The notes below the pieces were generated by a model, which made no database searches, was not told the origin of the DNA, and saw nothing but the letters and a program-made list of their open reading frames with translations. A program made the position numbers and the translations under genes. From the NCBI RefSeq assembly GCF_002743055.1, contig NZ_PDYM01000008.1, positions 1 through 64,000 of the forward strand: DNA of 64,000 bases, in the 5' to 3' direction. Each line of letters opens with the position of its first letter. Position 1 is the first letter of the stretch. This stretch comes from Sporosarcina sp. P13 (GTDB lineage Bacteria; Bacillota; Bacilli; Bacillales_A; Planococcaceae). This document shows, in pieces, positions 17,313-26,603 of this stretch.

Positions 17313-19217
17313 ATGACAACCCATATCAAAGAACATCCTCAACAAGAGATTGATTGGTCTGCTCGTTTAGAGTTACTAGCAGCTATAATATCTGGAGTTT
17401 TAATTTTAACAGCTTGGCTGTTAAGTAAAAGCGGTACAGAGACATTCTCAATCACCTTGTATATCATAGCCTTTTTAATCGGTGGATACGCTAAGGCGAA
17501 AGAAGGTATTGAAGAGACGATTAAAAACAAAGAACTGAATGTGGAAATGTTAATGGTTTTCGCAGCGATCGGCTCTGGCATTATTGGCTACTGGGCGGAA
17601 GGTGCTATTTTAATATTTATTTTCGCAATTAGCGGCGCACTTGAAACATATACACTAAATAAAAGCCATAAAGAAATTTCTTCATTGATGGAATTGCAAC
17701 CTGAAGTCGCTTGGTTGATAAAAGATGACGGTAGCGAAGAAGAAGTATCTATCACTTCTTTATCTATCGGTGATGTTCTACTTGTAAAACCGGGCGAACG
17801 TGTTCCAGTGGATGGGCAAGTGTTAAGTGGCATCACGTCCATTGATATGTCCGCAATCAATGGAGAGTCCATACCGGTTACAAAACAGGAAAACGATGAG
17901 TTATTTGCAGGTACAGTAAACCTTAGCGGTACTATTCGAATGACAATGACGAAACCAAGCTCTGAGACTCTATTCCAAAAAATTATTGCGATGGTTCAAA
18001 ATGCGCAAAGTGAAAAATCTCCTTCACAACAATTCATCGAACGTTTCGAAGGCTCTTATGTAAAAATTGTCTTAGTTGCTGTTGTCATCATGATGTTCCT
18101 CCCCCACTTCCTATTCAACTGGGATTGGACAACAACATTCTACCGGGCGATTGTATTGTTAGTCGTTGCTTCTCCTTGTGCATTAATGGCTGCTATTATG
18201 CCAGCGACGTTAGCGGCCGTGTCTAACGGTGCGAAAAGAGGAGTTTTATTCAAAGGTGGCGTTCACTTGGAACATTTGAGTACATTGAATGCTTTTGCTT
18301 TTGATAAAACGGGAACATTAACGACTGGTAAGCCGATTGTAATGGACTTCATCGTTCGTGAAGGAACCAATCCTAAAGAAGCACTTGCTTTGTTTGCAGG
18401 GGTTGAGGCAATGTCCAATCACCCATTAGCCAGAGCTATCACTAAATATGCTGAGGAGCAACAAGTAACACCTGAACGTAATCTTCATATCGAAGATGTA
18501 CCAGGCTACGGTATTAAAGCAGAAACAGCAATGGGCGATATCCGAATTGGTAATCCTAAATTCGTCGGAGTTGATTTAGTAGAAAGTTTTGAACATAATA
18601 TTGCTACTACACTTGCTAATGAAGGTAAAACTGTTATTTTTATGAAAGATGACAAAGGCATTGTAGCATTAGCCGCATTGAAAGATACCTTACGAAAAGA
18701 GGCAGTATCTTCAATTCAAGCATTGCAAGCTCTTGGTATTCGGACAGTTATGCTCACTGGGGATAATGAAAAGACTGCTCATGCGATTGCAGATGAAGTT
18801 GGGGTAGATTCTTATGTCGCCGAATGCCTACCTGAGGAGAAAGTTAACGAGTTGAAGAAATTATTAAATGAATACCGTACAGTAGGCATGGTAGGAGACG
18901 GCATCAATGACGCACCTGCACTTGCAACAGCTACTTCAGGGATTGCAATGGGCGAAGGAACGGACGTCGCTCTAGAGACCGCTGACGTCGTACTTATGCA
19001 GAACGATTTGAATCGATTGTCATATGCGATAAAGCTTTCAAGAAAAATGCAACGGATAGTGAAGCAGAATGTATTCTTCTCTATAGCAGTCATTGCGATT
19101 TTAATCATTTCTAACTTCATGCAAGTAGTTGATCTACCCCTAGGCGTTATTGGACATGAAGGCAGTACGATCCTTGTCATTCTCAATGGTTTACGGATGC
19201 TCAATAAAATAGAATAA
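17313..19217 (+). CDS. pfeT: P1B4-type metal-transporting ATPase, PfeT/ZosA-like
   Basis: 634 residues with no N-terminal heavy-metal-associated domain, close to B. subtilis PfeT (formerly ZosA, about 637). The metal-site motifs are SPC (Ser287-Cys289) instead of CPC in the sixth-position helix and HEGST from His615 in the penultimate helix, the P1B4 signature. The phospho-acceptor is Asp331 in DKTGTLT, with TGDN and GDGINDAP as the ATP-binding and hinge motifs. P1B4 pumps such as PfeT export Fe(II); cobalt is transported by relatives. A Fur/PerR-like box lies 16-30 nt before the ATG. Iron specificity is inferred from the motifs and the regulatory site. Confidence 0.87.
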   Translation: MTTHIKEHPQQEIDWSARLELLAAIISGVLILTAWLLSKSGTETFSITLYIIAFLIGGYAKAKEGIEETIKNKELNVEMLMVFAAIGSGIIGYWAEGAILIFIFAISGALETYTLNKSHKEISSLMELQPEVAWLIKDDGSEEEVSITSLSIGDVLLVKPGERVPVDGQVLSGITSIDMSAINGESIPVTKQENDELFAGTVNLSGTIRMTMTKPSSETLFQKIIAMVQNAQSEKSPSQQFIERFEGSYVKIVLVAVVIMMFLPHFLFNWDWTTTFYRAIVLLVVASPCALMAAIMPATLAAVSNGAKRGVLFKGGVHLEHLSTLNAFAFDKTGTLTTGKPIVMDFIVREGTNPKEALALFAGVEAMSNHPLARAITKYAEEQQVTPERNLHIEDVPGYGIKAETAMGDIRIGNPKFVGVDLVESFEHNIATTLANEGKTVIFMKDDKGIVALAALKDTLRKEAVSSIQALQALGIRTVMLTGDNEKTAHAIADEVGVDSYVAECLPEEKVNELKKLLNEYRTVGMVGDGINDAPALATATSGIAMGEGTDVALETADVVLMQNDLNRLSYAIKLSRKMQRIVKQNVFFSIAVIAILIISNFMQVVDLPLGVIGHEGSTILVILNGLRMLNKIE

Positions 19218-19218
19218 T

Positions 19219-19262
19219 AAAAAACAGGCACGAAAGGAAATATTTCCTTTCGTGCCTGTTTT
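19219..19262. terminator. Bidirectional terminator
   Basis: Perfect stem AAAACAGGCACGAAAGGAAA / TTTCCTTTCGTGCCTGTTTT between the convergent ATPase and YihY-family genes. Confidence 0.95.
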
Positions 19263-20209
19263 CATGATGTCACTTGCTGCTTTTTCTCATATCGTTCCTT
19301 CATTACTGCATTGATGGTACCACCAAGTATCAGAATAATAGCTGACAGATAAAGCCACATAATCAGCACTATGATACCAGCGATACTACCATACGTATTG
19401 GCGTAGCTACTGAAATTACTAATGTAGAAAGAGAAAGACGATGATGTAATGATCCATCCAATTGTCGCAAATACGGACCCCGGAATTACACTTTTAAAAC
19501 GCAAGTCAACATCCGGTACGATCCAATATAATAAAGAAAACACAACGAAAATCAACACGGGTGGTATTGCAAATCGAATCGAAGTCCAAATCGTTAAGAA
19601 AGAATCTTCTAATCCCATAAAGGAGAATAAGAACTTACCGATTGGTTCTCCGAATATCGGTAAAACTAAAGCACTTATAACTGTAGCAATCAGCATAATC
19701 GTAAACCCTATCGACAACCCTTTTGAAATAAAAAAGTTTCGATCTTCTTCTACCTCATATGCTTGATTCAGACCTTTTGATATCGCACCCATTCCTTTAG
19801 ATGCGGACCAAATAGTAGCAAGGATACCAACAGATAATAAGCCACCACTTCTATTATCTAGAACTTCAGACAAAGTAGACTCTATTAATGCAGCAGTGCT
19901 TTCTGGCGCGTACTCACGAATGAACATAAAAATCTGGTTTTGATCAAGATTTAAGTATGGCAACAACGTAAACAGGAAGATTAATAGAGGGAATAATGAC
20001 AATAAGAAAAAGAAAGCTAACTGTGATGCTGAAGCAGAAACATCCAATTCTTTCACACGGATGATTAACTGCTTAATGAAACCACTCGTTGTAGCGGGAT
20101 TGAAATCTTCCCCTTCCCCATCCTTAACATCTTCGATAAACGTTTTCACCTTATCTGCTGCGGATGCATTATCTGATTTGGAAGAAGGGGTACGTTCATG
20201 ATCTTTCAA
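19262..20209 (-). CDS. YihY/virulence factor BrkB family membrane protein
   Basis: 315 residues. A charged cytosolic N-terminus of about 55 residues is followed by about six transmembrane segments; ASASQLAFFFLLSLFPLLIF is the family signature, and YGSIAGIIVLIMWLYLSA is near the end. This is the family once misnamed ribonuclease BN; B. subtilis YfkH is a member. Its role is unknown. The N-terminus is longer and more acidic than in many relatives. It lies 36 nt downstream of the YtxH-like gene on the same strand and is probably cotranscribed with it. Confidence 0.88.
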   Translation of the reverse strand: MKDHERTPSSKSDNASAADKVKTFIEDVKDGEGEDFNPATTSGFIKQLIIRVKELDVSASASQLAFFFLLSLFPLLIFLFTLLPYLNLDQNQIFMFIREYAPESTAALIESTLSEVLDNRSGGLLSVGILATIWSASKGMGAISKGLNQAYEVEEDRNFFISKGLSIGFTIMLIATVISALVLPIFGEPIGKFLFSFMGLEDSFLTIWTSIRFAIPPVLIFVVFSLLYWIVPDVDLRFKSVIPGSVFATIGWIITSSSFSFYISNFSSYANTYGSIAGIIVLIMWLYLSAIILILGGTINAVMKERYEKKQQVTS

Positions 20210-20244
20210 CTCATGTGTCCCCCTTTCGTTTATCGATTGAATAT

Positions 20245-20685
20245 TTATTGATTCTCTAGCGGGACTACGTTTTTTTTTTGAACCATTGGGGGTAATGAAT
20301 TATCCTTAGTTACAGTAGCAGTAGATGCTGCTGTGGAATCGTCCTCTATGATTTGTTCATATTCCGATTTGGAATCAGTAAACGCTTCTTTTGTATCAGC
20401 AAACATCTCTTTTACTTGTGGAGTCAATGTCTTAATTTCATCCACTTGGGATTTAACGTATTCTACATCATCTTTTACTTGCTCGAATAACGTTTGCATT
20501 TGATCTTTCTTTTCTTGCAATTGTTTTTTCATTACATCAGGATTTTCTTTGTAATACATCGCTTTTTCAAATGAAGTCCGTGCCAAAGTGACCGTTTGTT
20601 GTCTTGTCGTGCGGTCCAACATACTTACCGCCGCACCAAGTAACGCGCCACCTACAATAAATGTTCCCAACTTATTAGAACCCAT
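20245..20685 (-). CDS. YtxH domain-containing general-stress-type protein
   Basis: 146 residues from the ATG at 20685 (SD AAAGGAGG, 8 nt). A short glycine-rich hydrophobic segment near the N-terminus (LGTFIVGGALLGAAVSM) is followed by a long helical region, about residues 25-115, likely coiled coil, and a low-complexity Thr/Ala tail. This is the YtxH layout: one membrane anchor and a cytosolic helix. Relatives in B. subtilis belong to the sigma-B/sigma-H general stress response. It is the first gene of a pair with the YihY-family gene. Confidence 0.8.
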   Translation of the reverse strand: MGSNKLGTFIVGGALLGAAVSMLDRTTRQQTVTLARTSFEKAMYYKENPDVMKKQLQEKKDQMQTLFEQVKDDVEYVKSQVDEIKTLTPQVKEMFADTKEAFTDSKSEYEQIIEDDSTAASTATVTKDNSLPPMVQKKNVVPLENQ

Positions 20686-20780
20686 GAAATTCGCCTCCTT
20701 TTCACGTAAACCTTTCACTTCATTATACCCACACTACATGTTACCAAACAATGAATGTGATACTTTATTTTAAAAAAAGC

Positions 20781-20809
20781 TTGACGCAGCGTTCTATATT
20801 TTAGATTAT
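20781..20809 (+). promoter_or_regulatory. Promoter of the AGCS symporter gene
   Basis: -35 TTGACG (20781-20786), 17-nt spacer, -10 GATTAT (20804-20809). About 100 nt of leader follows to the start codon, and no terminator was seen in it. Confidence 0.5.
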
Positions 20810-20909
20810 TAACCATAACATATAATTAATCTATGGTTCCAAAGGGAGATGATTTCAACGATTTTAGAATCGACTCAGGACATCACAGAAAAAAATTGGA
20901 GGGGATGAA

Positions 20910-22265
20910 ATGGAAAAGATCACAAACTTTTTAAACAGTGCCTCTAATATCATTTGGGGTCCACCACTGCTAATCTTATTAATTGGTACCGGAATATTTC
21001 TAACGTTTCGTTTGACATTTATTCAATTGCGATTATTACCTTATTCATTAAAACAAGTATTTTCAAGAAAGCATGATAAAAAAGTCGATGGAGACATCAC
21101 CCAGTTCCAGGCACTTATGACGGCAATGGCCGCAACAGTGGGTGTTGGAAATATCGTAGGGGTTGCTTCAGCAGTAGTTGCCGGTGGTCCTGGTGCTATT
21201 TTCTGGATGTGGCTGGCTGGTTTTTTCGGAATGGCAACAAAATATAGTGAAGCTATTCTGGCAGTAAAATATCGTGTGAAGGACTCTAACGGCTTAATGG
21301 CTGGTGGTCCGATGTACTACTTGGAACATGGTCTGAAACAAAAATGGCTCGGTGTATTGTTCGCGATTTTCGGAGCGCTAGCAGCTTTCGGTATTGGTAA
21401 CGGAACACAGGCCAAAGCGGTAGCTGACGTAATGAGCAATACATTCGAAGTACCTCATTATATTACAGGTATTGCACTGTTAATATTTGGTGCACTAGTT
21501 ATTCTTGGCGGAATTAAATCAATCGGTCGCGTGACTGCATTTTTCGTTCCTATTATGGCTTTATTCTATTTCATTGCGGGCGCGATTGTCATGTTCTTGA
21601 ATTTCGAACAAGTACCCGCAGCATTCGCTCTTATCTTCTCTGATGCTTTCACGGGGCAAGCAGTTGCAGGTGGTGCAATTGGGGCCGTCATTCGATTCGG
21701 TGTAGCAAGGGGATTATTCTCCAATGAAGCCGGTCTAGGTTCTGCACCGATTGCAGCAGCAGCCGCAAAAACAGACTACCCTGGACGTCAGGCTCTTGTA
21801 TCCATGACACAAGTATTGTTCGACACATTAATCATCTGTTCAATCACAGGTGTAACGATTGTTATGAGTGATAAATGGCAAGATAAATCAATCGATGCAG
21901 GTGCTTTAACAGCAGAGGCATTTGGTTCATTCTTAGGAGGAATTGGGCCGATTCTAGTTTCGATCGGTCTCGTATTCTTCGCAACATCGACCATTTTAGG
22001 TTGGAGTTATTACGGTGAGAAATGCTTCCAGTATTTAATACCGAATCGAGCCGCTGTATTAGTCTATCGAGTGATTTTTGTAGCTTTCATTTATGTTGGT
22101 GCTACAGCTTCACTAGATTTAGTTTGGATTTTGGCGGATGTATTAAATGGTCTAATGGCAATACCGAACTTGATAGGACTTCTTGGTCTATCGGGGATCG
22201 TCTTACTAGAAACAAAACGTTTTAAAAAGAAAATAGACGAAGAACGACAAGAACAACACAAGTAA
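20910..22265 (+). CDS. Alanine/glycine:cation symporter (AGCS) family protein
   Basis: 451 residues with about 11 transmembrane segments. Family signatures include the FQALMTAMAATVGVGNIVGVA segment near residue 65 (shown here as FQALMTAMAATVGVGNIVG), GPGAIFWMW, MAGGPMYY and RGLFSNEAGLGSAPIAAAAA. AGCS carriers import alanine or glycine, and in some members glutamine, with Na+ or H+. Substrate choice cannot be read from the sequence. SD GGAGGGG is 7 nt before the ATG. The C-terminal tail is short and basic to acidic. Confidence 0.93.
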   Translation: MEKITNFLNSASNIIWGPPLLILLIGTGIFLTFRLTFIQLRLLPYSLKQVFSRKHDKKVDGDITQFQALMTAMAATVGVGNIVGVASAVVAGGPGAIFWMWLAGFFGMATKYSEAILAVKYRVKDSNGLMAGGPMYYLEHGLKQKWLGVLFAIFGALAAFGIGNGTQAKAVADVMSNTFEVPHYITGIALLIFGALVILGGIKSIGRVTAFFVPIMALFYFIAGAIVMFLNFEQVPAAFALIFSDAFTGQAVAGGAIGAVIRFGVARGLFSNEAGLGSAPIAAAAAKTDYPGRQALVSMTQVLFDTLIICSITGVTIVMSDKWQDKSIDAGALTAEAFGSFLGGIGPILVSIGLVFFATSTILGWSYYGEKCFQYLIPNRAAVLVYRVIFVAFIYVGATASLDLVWILADVLNGLMAIPNLIGLLGLSGIVLLETKRFKKKIDEERQEQHK

Positions 22266-22340
22266 TTGGTTACAGTTCAGTTGACAGCTTATCACTTTCA
22301 TGAAATGATAGATTTGATAGGATAGAAAGGCGGTACTCGC

Positions 22341-22562
22341 ATGGATTTATCAGTACAATCACCTGAGAATATTGCATATATGATTGAAAAAATCAAAGAA
22401 AAACTCCGTATGGTGAATGTCGACGCAATGCGTTCTGAAAACTTCAGTACAGAACAGTACGAAGACTTGCACTATATGTATGAAATGGTCATGAAGCGTG
22501 ACAATATTACGCCGAATGAAATGCAAGCCATTGCGGCAGAACTTGGTTCTATGCGCAAATAA
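22341..22562 (+). CDS. yfkK: UPF0435/DUF1128 family small protein (YfkK)
   Basis: 73 residues, all helical and soluble, with the pattern [20 protein letters not shown] and [18 protein letters not shown] of the DUF1128 family. The SD GAAAGG lies about 12 nt before the ATG. B. subtilis YfkK is of the same size. No function is known. It ends at a strong terminator. Confidence 0.88.
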   Translation: MDLSVQSPENIAYMIEKIKEKLRMVNVDAMRSENFSTEQYEDLHYMYEMVMKRDNITPNEMQAIAAELGSMRK

Positions 22563-22592
22563 AAAAGACTCCCACTAAGGGGGTCTTTTTTA
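22561..22592. terminator. Bidirectional terminator yfkK/motB
   Basis: AAAAAAGACTCCC-actaa-GGGGGTCTTTTTT between convergent genes. Confidence 0.93.
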
Positions 22593-22598
22593 TGCAGT

Positions 22599-23369
22599 TT
22601 ATTGTGGAATGATAGCTGTTCCATCTTCCATTACTAGTGGTTGAATAAGCACTTCTACTCTTCGGTTCTTACTACGATTCTCCACCGTGTCATTCGGTAC
22701 AATCGGCTTGTACTCTCCATAACCTTTCGCACTAAATAAATTGGGATCTACTTCATTGTTTTCTACGATAATTTTTAAAAACTCTACCGCACGCATAACA
22801 CTCAACTCCCAGTTTGAAGAAAACTGGGCATTTCTAATTGGTATATTGTCTGTATGCCCTGCAATGACAACTTGTCGGGGCTTTTCTAAAGCCAGCAACC
22901 GTGAAATGTCGTTTGCTAAGCCTTTGTATTGAGGCGTAATGGTTGCCTCACCAGATGCGAACAGCACGCTGTCACGTATCGTCAACAGTAATCCCTCAAC
23001 TGTCAATTCAGTTTCAAATTGATTCTCTAATTCATGCACTGCAATATATTCATCTAAATCATCCTGCATTTCCCTAAGCGACTTCTGATCTTCAAAATAA
23101 GATGAATTATCCTCCAACTTCCCTTCTGAATCATCTGGAACAATTTTAGTCGTCGGAGCAGATTCATTTATAATTCCATTCCCGCCACCTTCAAATATTT
23201 CATTAAATACTTGTGAAATTTGTGAAAAACGTGCTTCATCCACTGCACTCGAGGCAAAGATTACGATGAACAATGCAAGTAATAGTGTCAATAAATCGGC
23301 ATATGGAAGAAGCCAGGATTCGTTAATATGTTCCATTTCATGTTTCTTTTTCTTACGTTTCTTGGCCAA
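22599..23369 (-). CDS. motB: Flagellar stator protein MotB
   Basis: 256 residues: a very basic N-terminus, one transmembrane helix with the proton-binding Asp25 in LPYADLLTLLL, a linker, and a C-terminal OmpA-like peptidoglycan-binding domain from about residue 130 (GHTDNIPI, NWELSVMRAVEFL, SAKGYGE). It pairs with MotA as the proton-driven stator of the flagellum. The plug-like linker after the helix is rich in Asn and Glu. Its start overlaps the end of motA by 17 nt. No other flagellar genes are in the window, as in B. subtilis where motAB is a separate operon. Confidence 0.95.
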   Translation of the reverse strand: MAKKRKKKKHEMEHINESWLLPYADLLTLLLALFIVIFASSAVDEARFSQISQVFNEIFEGGGNGIINESAPTTKIVPDDSEGKLEDNSSYFEDQKSLREMQDDLDEYIAVHELENQFETELTVEGLLLTIRDSVLFASGEATITPQYKGLANDISRLLALEKPRQVVIAGHTDNIPIRNAQFSSNWELSVMRAVEFLKIIVENNEVDPNLFSAKGYGEYKPIVPNDTVENRSKNRRVEVLIQPLVMEDGTAIIPQ

Positions 23370-24162
23370 CCTTACCAGCTCCTTCGCTGCTGTCCATAGC
23401 TAACTTCTTACGGTCTTCAACAGATAGATAAGATGCTAGTTTCTGTTCAATTACACGCGGCGCTTCTCCTTCCAACACGGAAAGAATTCCTTCAATAACC
23501 ATTGTTCTCTGTCGAACTTCTTCTCTTGATTTACGCACTAGTTTATTGGCAAATGGGTGCCATAAGACGTACCCTGTGAAAATCCCCAATAACGTAGCGA
23601 TAAATGCTGCCGAAATTGCTTGACCGAGTGCATCGATATTGTTCATGTCTTTTAGAGCTGCAATCAATCCGATAACGGCTCCCAAAACACCAAGTGTTGG
23701 CGCGTATGTTCCTGCTTGGGTGAATATCAGCGCACCGACAGAATGCCGATCTTGCATTGCTTCTACTTCTTCACTTAGTACATCACGGATATAGTCAGCG
23801 TTTTGTCCGTCAATAGCCAAACCTAGTCCATTTTTTAAAAACGGATCATTAATATCGACAATTTTCGCTTCTAACGCCAATAAGCCTTCGCGTCTCGCTA
23901 CGTCCGCCCAAGAAGAAAAAAGACGAATTAGATCTGCATCGGAAGTGAATTTCTGCTGAGTGAAAATAATTTTTAATAACTTAGGTACCTTTTTTAACTC
24001 ATTCATCGGGAATGCGATAACAACGGCTGCAATCGTTCCAGCGATGATAATGAGGATGGCTGCGGGGTTCAATAACGCATCAGGAGTTACACCTTTAAGC
24101 GTCATCCCAACTATTAATGTCACAAGACCTAGTACCAACCCTACTACTGTGGATAAATCCAT
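23353..24162 (-). CDS. motA: Flagellar stator protein MotA
   Basis: 269 residues from the ATG at 24162 (SD GGAGG, 8 nt), starting MDLSTVVGLVLGL as in Bacillus MotA; an upstream in-frame ATG at 24207 has no SD. Four transmembrane helices in two pairs (about residues 4-22, 29-50, 150-170 and 180-205) flank the large cytoplasmic loop that contacts FliG. TYAPTLGVLGAVIGLI and GHPF-type WHPFANKL are conserved MotA segments. Together with MotB it forms the proton channel. The two genes form one operon by overlap. Confidence 0.95.
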   Translation of the reverse strand: MDLSTVVGLVLGLVTLIVGMTLKGVTPDALLNPAAILIIIAGTIAAVVIAFPMNELKKVPKLLKIIFTQQKFTSDADLIRLFSSWADVARREGLLALEAKIVDINDPFLKNGLGLAIDGQNADYIRDVLSEEVEAMQDRHSVGALIFTQAGTYAPTLGVLGAVIGLIAALKDMNNIDALGQAISAAFIATLLGIFTGYVLWHPFANKLVRKSREEVRQRTMVIEGILSVLEGEAPRVIEQKLASYLSVEDRKKLAMDSSEGAGKVGQET

Positions 24163-24346
24163 ATTAAAAGCCTCCAAGCCTTGCATTCTTCTTATTATTT
24201 CGGTCATTGGTTATCATTCTTTAGATGCAACAGGCAACTATTCATAGATATTTGATGTCAATCTTTGTATTACGTACGCTTTATCGTTGCGAACTATTAT
24301 CCTCACTTGTTACTATTGACATACTATGTAAAAAGGAGATGTCATA

Positions 24347-25579
24347 ATGGATCATTTTCAAGATCAACTTTCCAATTATGCTGAATTAGCAGTTAAGGTA
24401 GGTGTAAATATTCAGCCCGACCAATATTTGTTTATTAGCGCATCTACCGAGATTACATCATTCGTACGTCTGATTGTCGAAAAAGCTTATGAAGCCGGCG
24501 CACGCCAAGTATTTGTGGATTGGATAGACGATGTAGTGACTCGCCTACGTTACGAAAAAGCACCAAATAATTCATTTACTGAGTTCCCTACATGGAAGAA
24601 AATAGAACGTGAAGAACTAGCTGAGAAAGGTGCCGCCTTCATGTCAATCGTTTCCCAAGATCCTGATTTACTGAACGGCATTGATCCAAACCGTATTCGT
24701 GATAATCAAAAAGCTTCTAGTACAGCTCTCAGCAAATTCCGTCAAGCTATGCAGTCCGATAAAATTAGCTGGACTGTAATAGCTGCTGCATCTAGTGCTT
24801 GGGCAGCAAAAGTCTTTCCAGATTTTTCTGAAGATCAACAAGTACCAGCGCTGTGGGATGCAATCTTAAAAGCTGTGCGAGCAGACCTACCGAATCCTGT
24901 CGAAGCTTGGTTGCAACACGATGAAAACTTACATGAGAAAGTTGATTATCTAAATGGAAAACGTTATCTGAAACTCCATTATACAGCTCCAGGTACAGAT
25001 TTAACAATAGAGTTACCAGAAAAGCACTTATGGTGTGGAGCAGGTAGCATCAACCAATCAGGTCATGAATTTATGGCTAATATGCCAACGGAAGAAGTAT
25101 TCACTGCCCCTTTAAAAACGGGTGTCAACGGCTATGTATCCAGTACAAAACCGTTAAGCTATGCGGGTACAATTATCGACAACTTCAAAATTACGTTTAA
25201 CGATGGAGCGATTATCGATGCTTCCGCTGAACAAGGAGAAGCGATTTTAAAGCAATTAATTGATACAGATGAAGGTTCGAAGTTTTTAGGTGAAGTGGCG
25301 TTAGTTCCCCATGATTCACCCATTTCTAATTCAAATATTTTGTTCTACAATACATTATTTGACGAAAATGCCTCAAACCATTTAGCTATTGGTAGCGCTT
25401 ATGCATTCTGTCTAGAAGGCGGTAAAGAAATGGACTCCGAACAATTACTGGAAAATGGTTTAAATCAAAGCTTAACACATGTAGACTTTATGATTGGTTC
25501 CAACAACATGGATATTGATGGAGTCTTATCAGACGGCACATCCGAACCTATCTTCCGAAAAGGTAACTGGGCATTCTAA
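24347..25579 (+). CDS. ampS: M29 family metallo-aminopeptidase (AmpS-like)
   Basis: 410 residues, the standard M29 length. The metal ligands are recognisable in the C-terminal half: Glu in NMPTEEVFTAP, Glu in AEQGEAIL, His in ENASNHLAIGSAY, and His and Asp in LTHVDFMIG. The enzyme removes N-terminal residues from peptides in the cytosol using a dinuclear metal centre. SD AAAGGAG precedes the ATG. It stands alone between divergent motA and a small membrane protein gene. Assignment to the family is firm; the symbol follows B. subtilis usage. Confidence 0.93.
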   Translation: MDHFQDQLSNYAELAVKVGVNIQPDQYLFISASTEITSFVRLIVEKAYEAGARQVFVDWIDDVVTRLRYEKAPNNSFTEFPTWKKIEREELAEKGAAFMSIVSQDPDLLNGIDPNRIRDNQKASSTALSKFRQAMQSDKISWTVIAAASSAWAAKVFPDFSEDQQVPALWDAILKAVRADLPNPVEAWLQHDENLHEKVDYLNGKRYLKLHYTAPGTDLTIELPEKHLWCGAGSINQSGHEFMANMPTEEVFTAPLKTGVNGYVSSTKPLSYAGTIIDNFKITFNDGAIIDASAEQGEAILKQLIDTDEGSKFLGEVALVPHDSPISNSNILFYNTLFDENASNHLAIGSAYAFCLEGGKEMDSEQLLENGLNQSLTHVDFMIGSNNMDIDGVLSDGTSEPIFRKGNWAF

Positions 25580-25685
25580 AATCCGTCACTTTTCATTTAA
25601 AGTTTTTAGTTGCTCTTAAAATTCATCTAAAAATCGTGTATAATAAATACGAGAACATAACACTAATGGAAAGAGGGGCTTATAA

Positions 25686-25826
25686 ATGGGCTTAATGTAT
25701 ACTACAGTTATCGGTTACATGGTCGTTCTTGGACTAGCATCTTGGTTTACAATGCACTTTTTAGCTGGCGCAATGGATTCATCTGACTCTGTGATTATCG
25801 ATCCAAAACCTGAAGACATAAACTAA
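25686..25826 (+). CDS. Small single-span membrane protein
   Basis: 46 residues, start ATG at 25686 with SD AGAGGGG and a TATAAT -10 about 50 nt upstream. A hydrophobic stretch from about residue 5 to 28 would span the membrane, followed by an acidic tail (MDSSDSVIIDPKPEDIN). No family is recognised. Supported by a good SD, a promoter-like -10, amino-acid composition and a following terminator. Confidence 0.65.
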   Translation: MGLMYTTVIGYMVVLGLASWFTMHFLAGAMDSSDSVIIDPKPEDIN

Positions 25827-25872
25827 TCTGCTTATGTTCCGAGCAATCGGAATTAGGTTTTCTAATTAAACT

Positions 25873-25901
25873 GGAGTTGCCCTGTAGGCGACTCTTTTCT
25901 T
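25873..25901 (+). terminator. Terminator after the small membrane protein gene
   Basis: GAGTTGCC-ctgta-GGCGACTC with one mismatch, followed by TTTTCTTTT, about 50 nt after the stop codon. Confidence 0.75.
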
Positions 25902-25933
25902 TTAACAAAAACTAGGTCCTGGAGGATTATTAC

Positions 25934-26509
25934 ATGACATCATTATCGGAAATTATGAATTACAACGAATCGTTTGTTAAAGAAAAAAAATATGAAGAAT
26001 TCGTCACAACAAAGTTTCCAAATAAGCGGATCGTTATCCTAACTTGCATGGACACAAGACTGATTGAATTACTTCCGAAAGCTATGAACTTAAAAAATGG
26101 TGATGCAAAAATCATCAAAAGTGCCGGTGCTATCATCACACACCCATTCGGCGGTCTCATGCGAAGCATTTTGGTCGCGGTTTATGAACTGCAAGCAGAT
26201 GAAGTTTATGTAGTAGGTCATCATGACTGTGGTATGAGCTCAATCGATACTTCACGTATAGTAGACAGCATGGTTAAGCGTGGGATCGATCAGTCGATGT
26301 TTAAAACACTTAAATACTCAGGAATCGATATGAATGCTTGGCTTCACGGCTTTAGTGATGTGACAGAAAGCGTGAAAAAGAGTGTGGATGCGATTAAAAA
26401 CCATCCTTTAATTCCTAAAGACGTCAACGTTCATGGTCTCGTTATTAACCCTGACAACGGTAAGCTTGACGTGATTGAAAACGGTTACAAATCAATGGAA
26501 ACTGTTTAA
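25934..26509 (+). CDS. Beta-class carbonic anhydrase
   Basis: 191 residues with the zinc ligands of beta-carbonic anhydrases: Cys38 followed by the Asp40-Arg42 dyad in LTCMDTR, and His96 and Cys99 in GHHDCG. The short, ~190-residue form resembles YtiB-type enzymes of Bacillales. It interconverts CO2 and bicarbonate in the cytosol. SD TGGAGG precedes the ATG. It is a single-gene unit closed by a strong terminator. Sporosarcina-type organisms handle much inorganic carbon during urea use, but no urease gene is in the window. Confidence 0.92.
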   Translation: MTSLSEIMNYNESFVKEKKYEEFVTTKFPNKRIVILTCMDTRLIELLPKAMNLKNGDAKIIKSAGAIITHPFGGLMRSILVAVYELQADEVYVVGHHDCGMSSIDTSRIVDSMVKRGIDQSMFKTLKYSGIDMNAWLHGFSDVTESVKKSVDAIKNHPLIPKDVNVHGLVINPDNGKLDVIENGYKSMETV

Positions 26510-26520
26510 TATCCTTTCTA

Positions 26521-26571
26521 CAAAATAAAGAACCGACTCTTTTTCATTCCAAGAGTCGGTTCTTTATTTTT
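26521..26571. terminator. Bidirectional terminator
   Basis: AAATAAAGAACCGACTCTT and its complement around a 9-nt loop, between the convergent carbonic anhydrase and acetyltransferase genes; long A/T runs on both sides. Confidence 0.93.
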
Positions 26572-26603
26572 GCAGTCCACTTCCGCCATGCGGTCTTACC
26601 CTT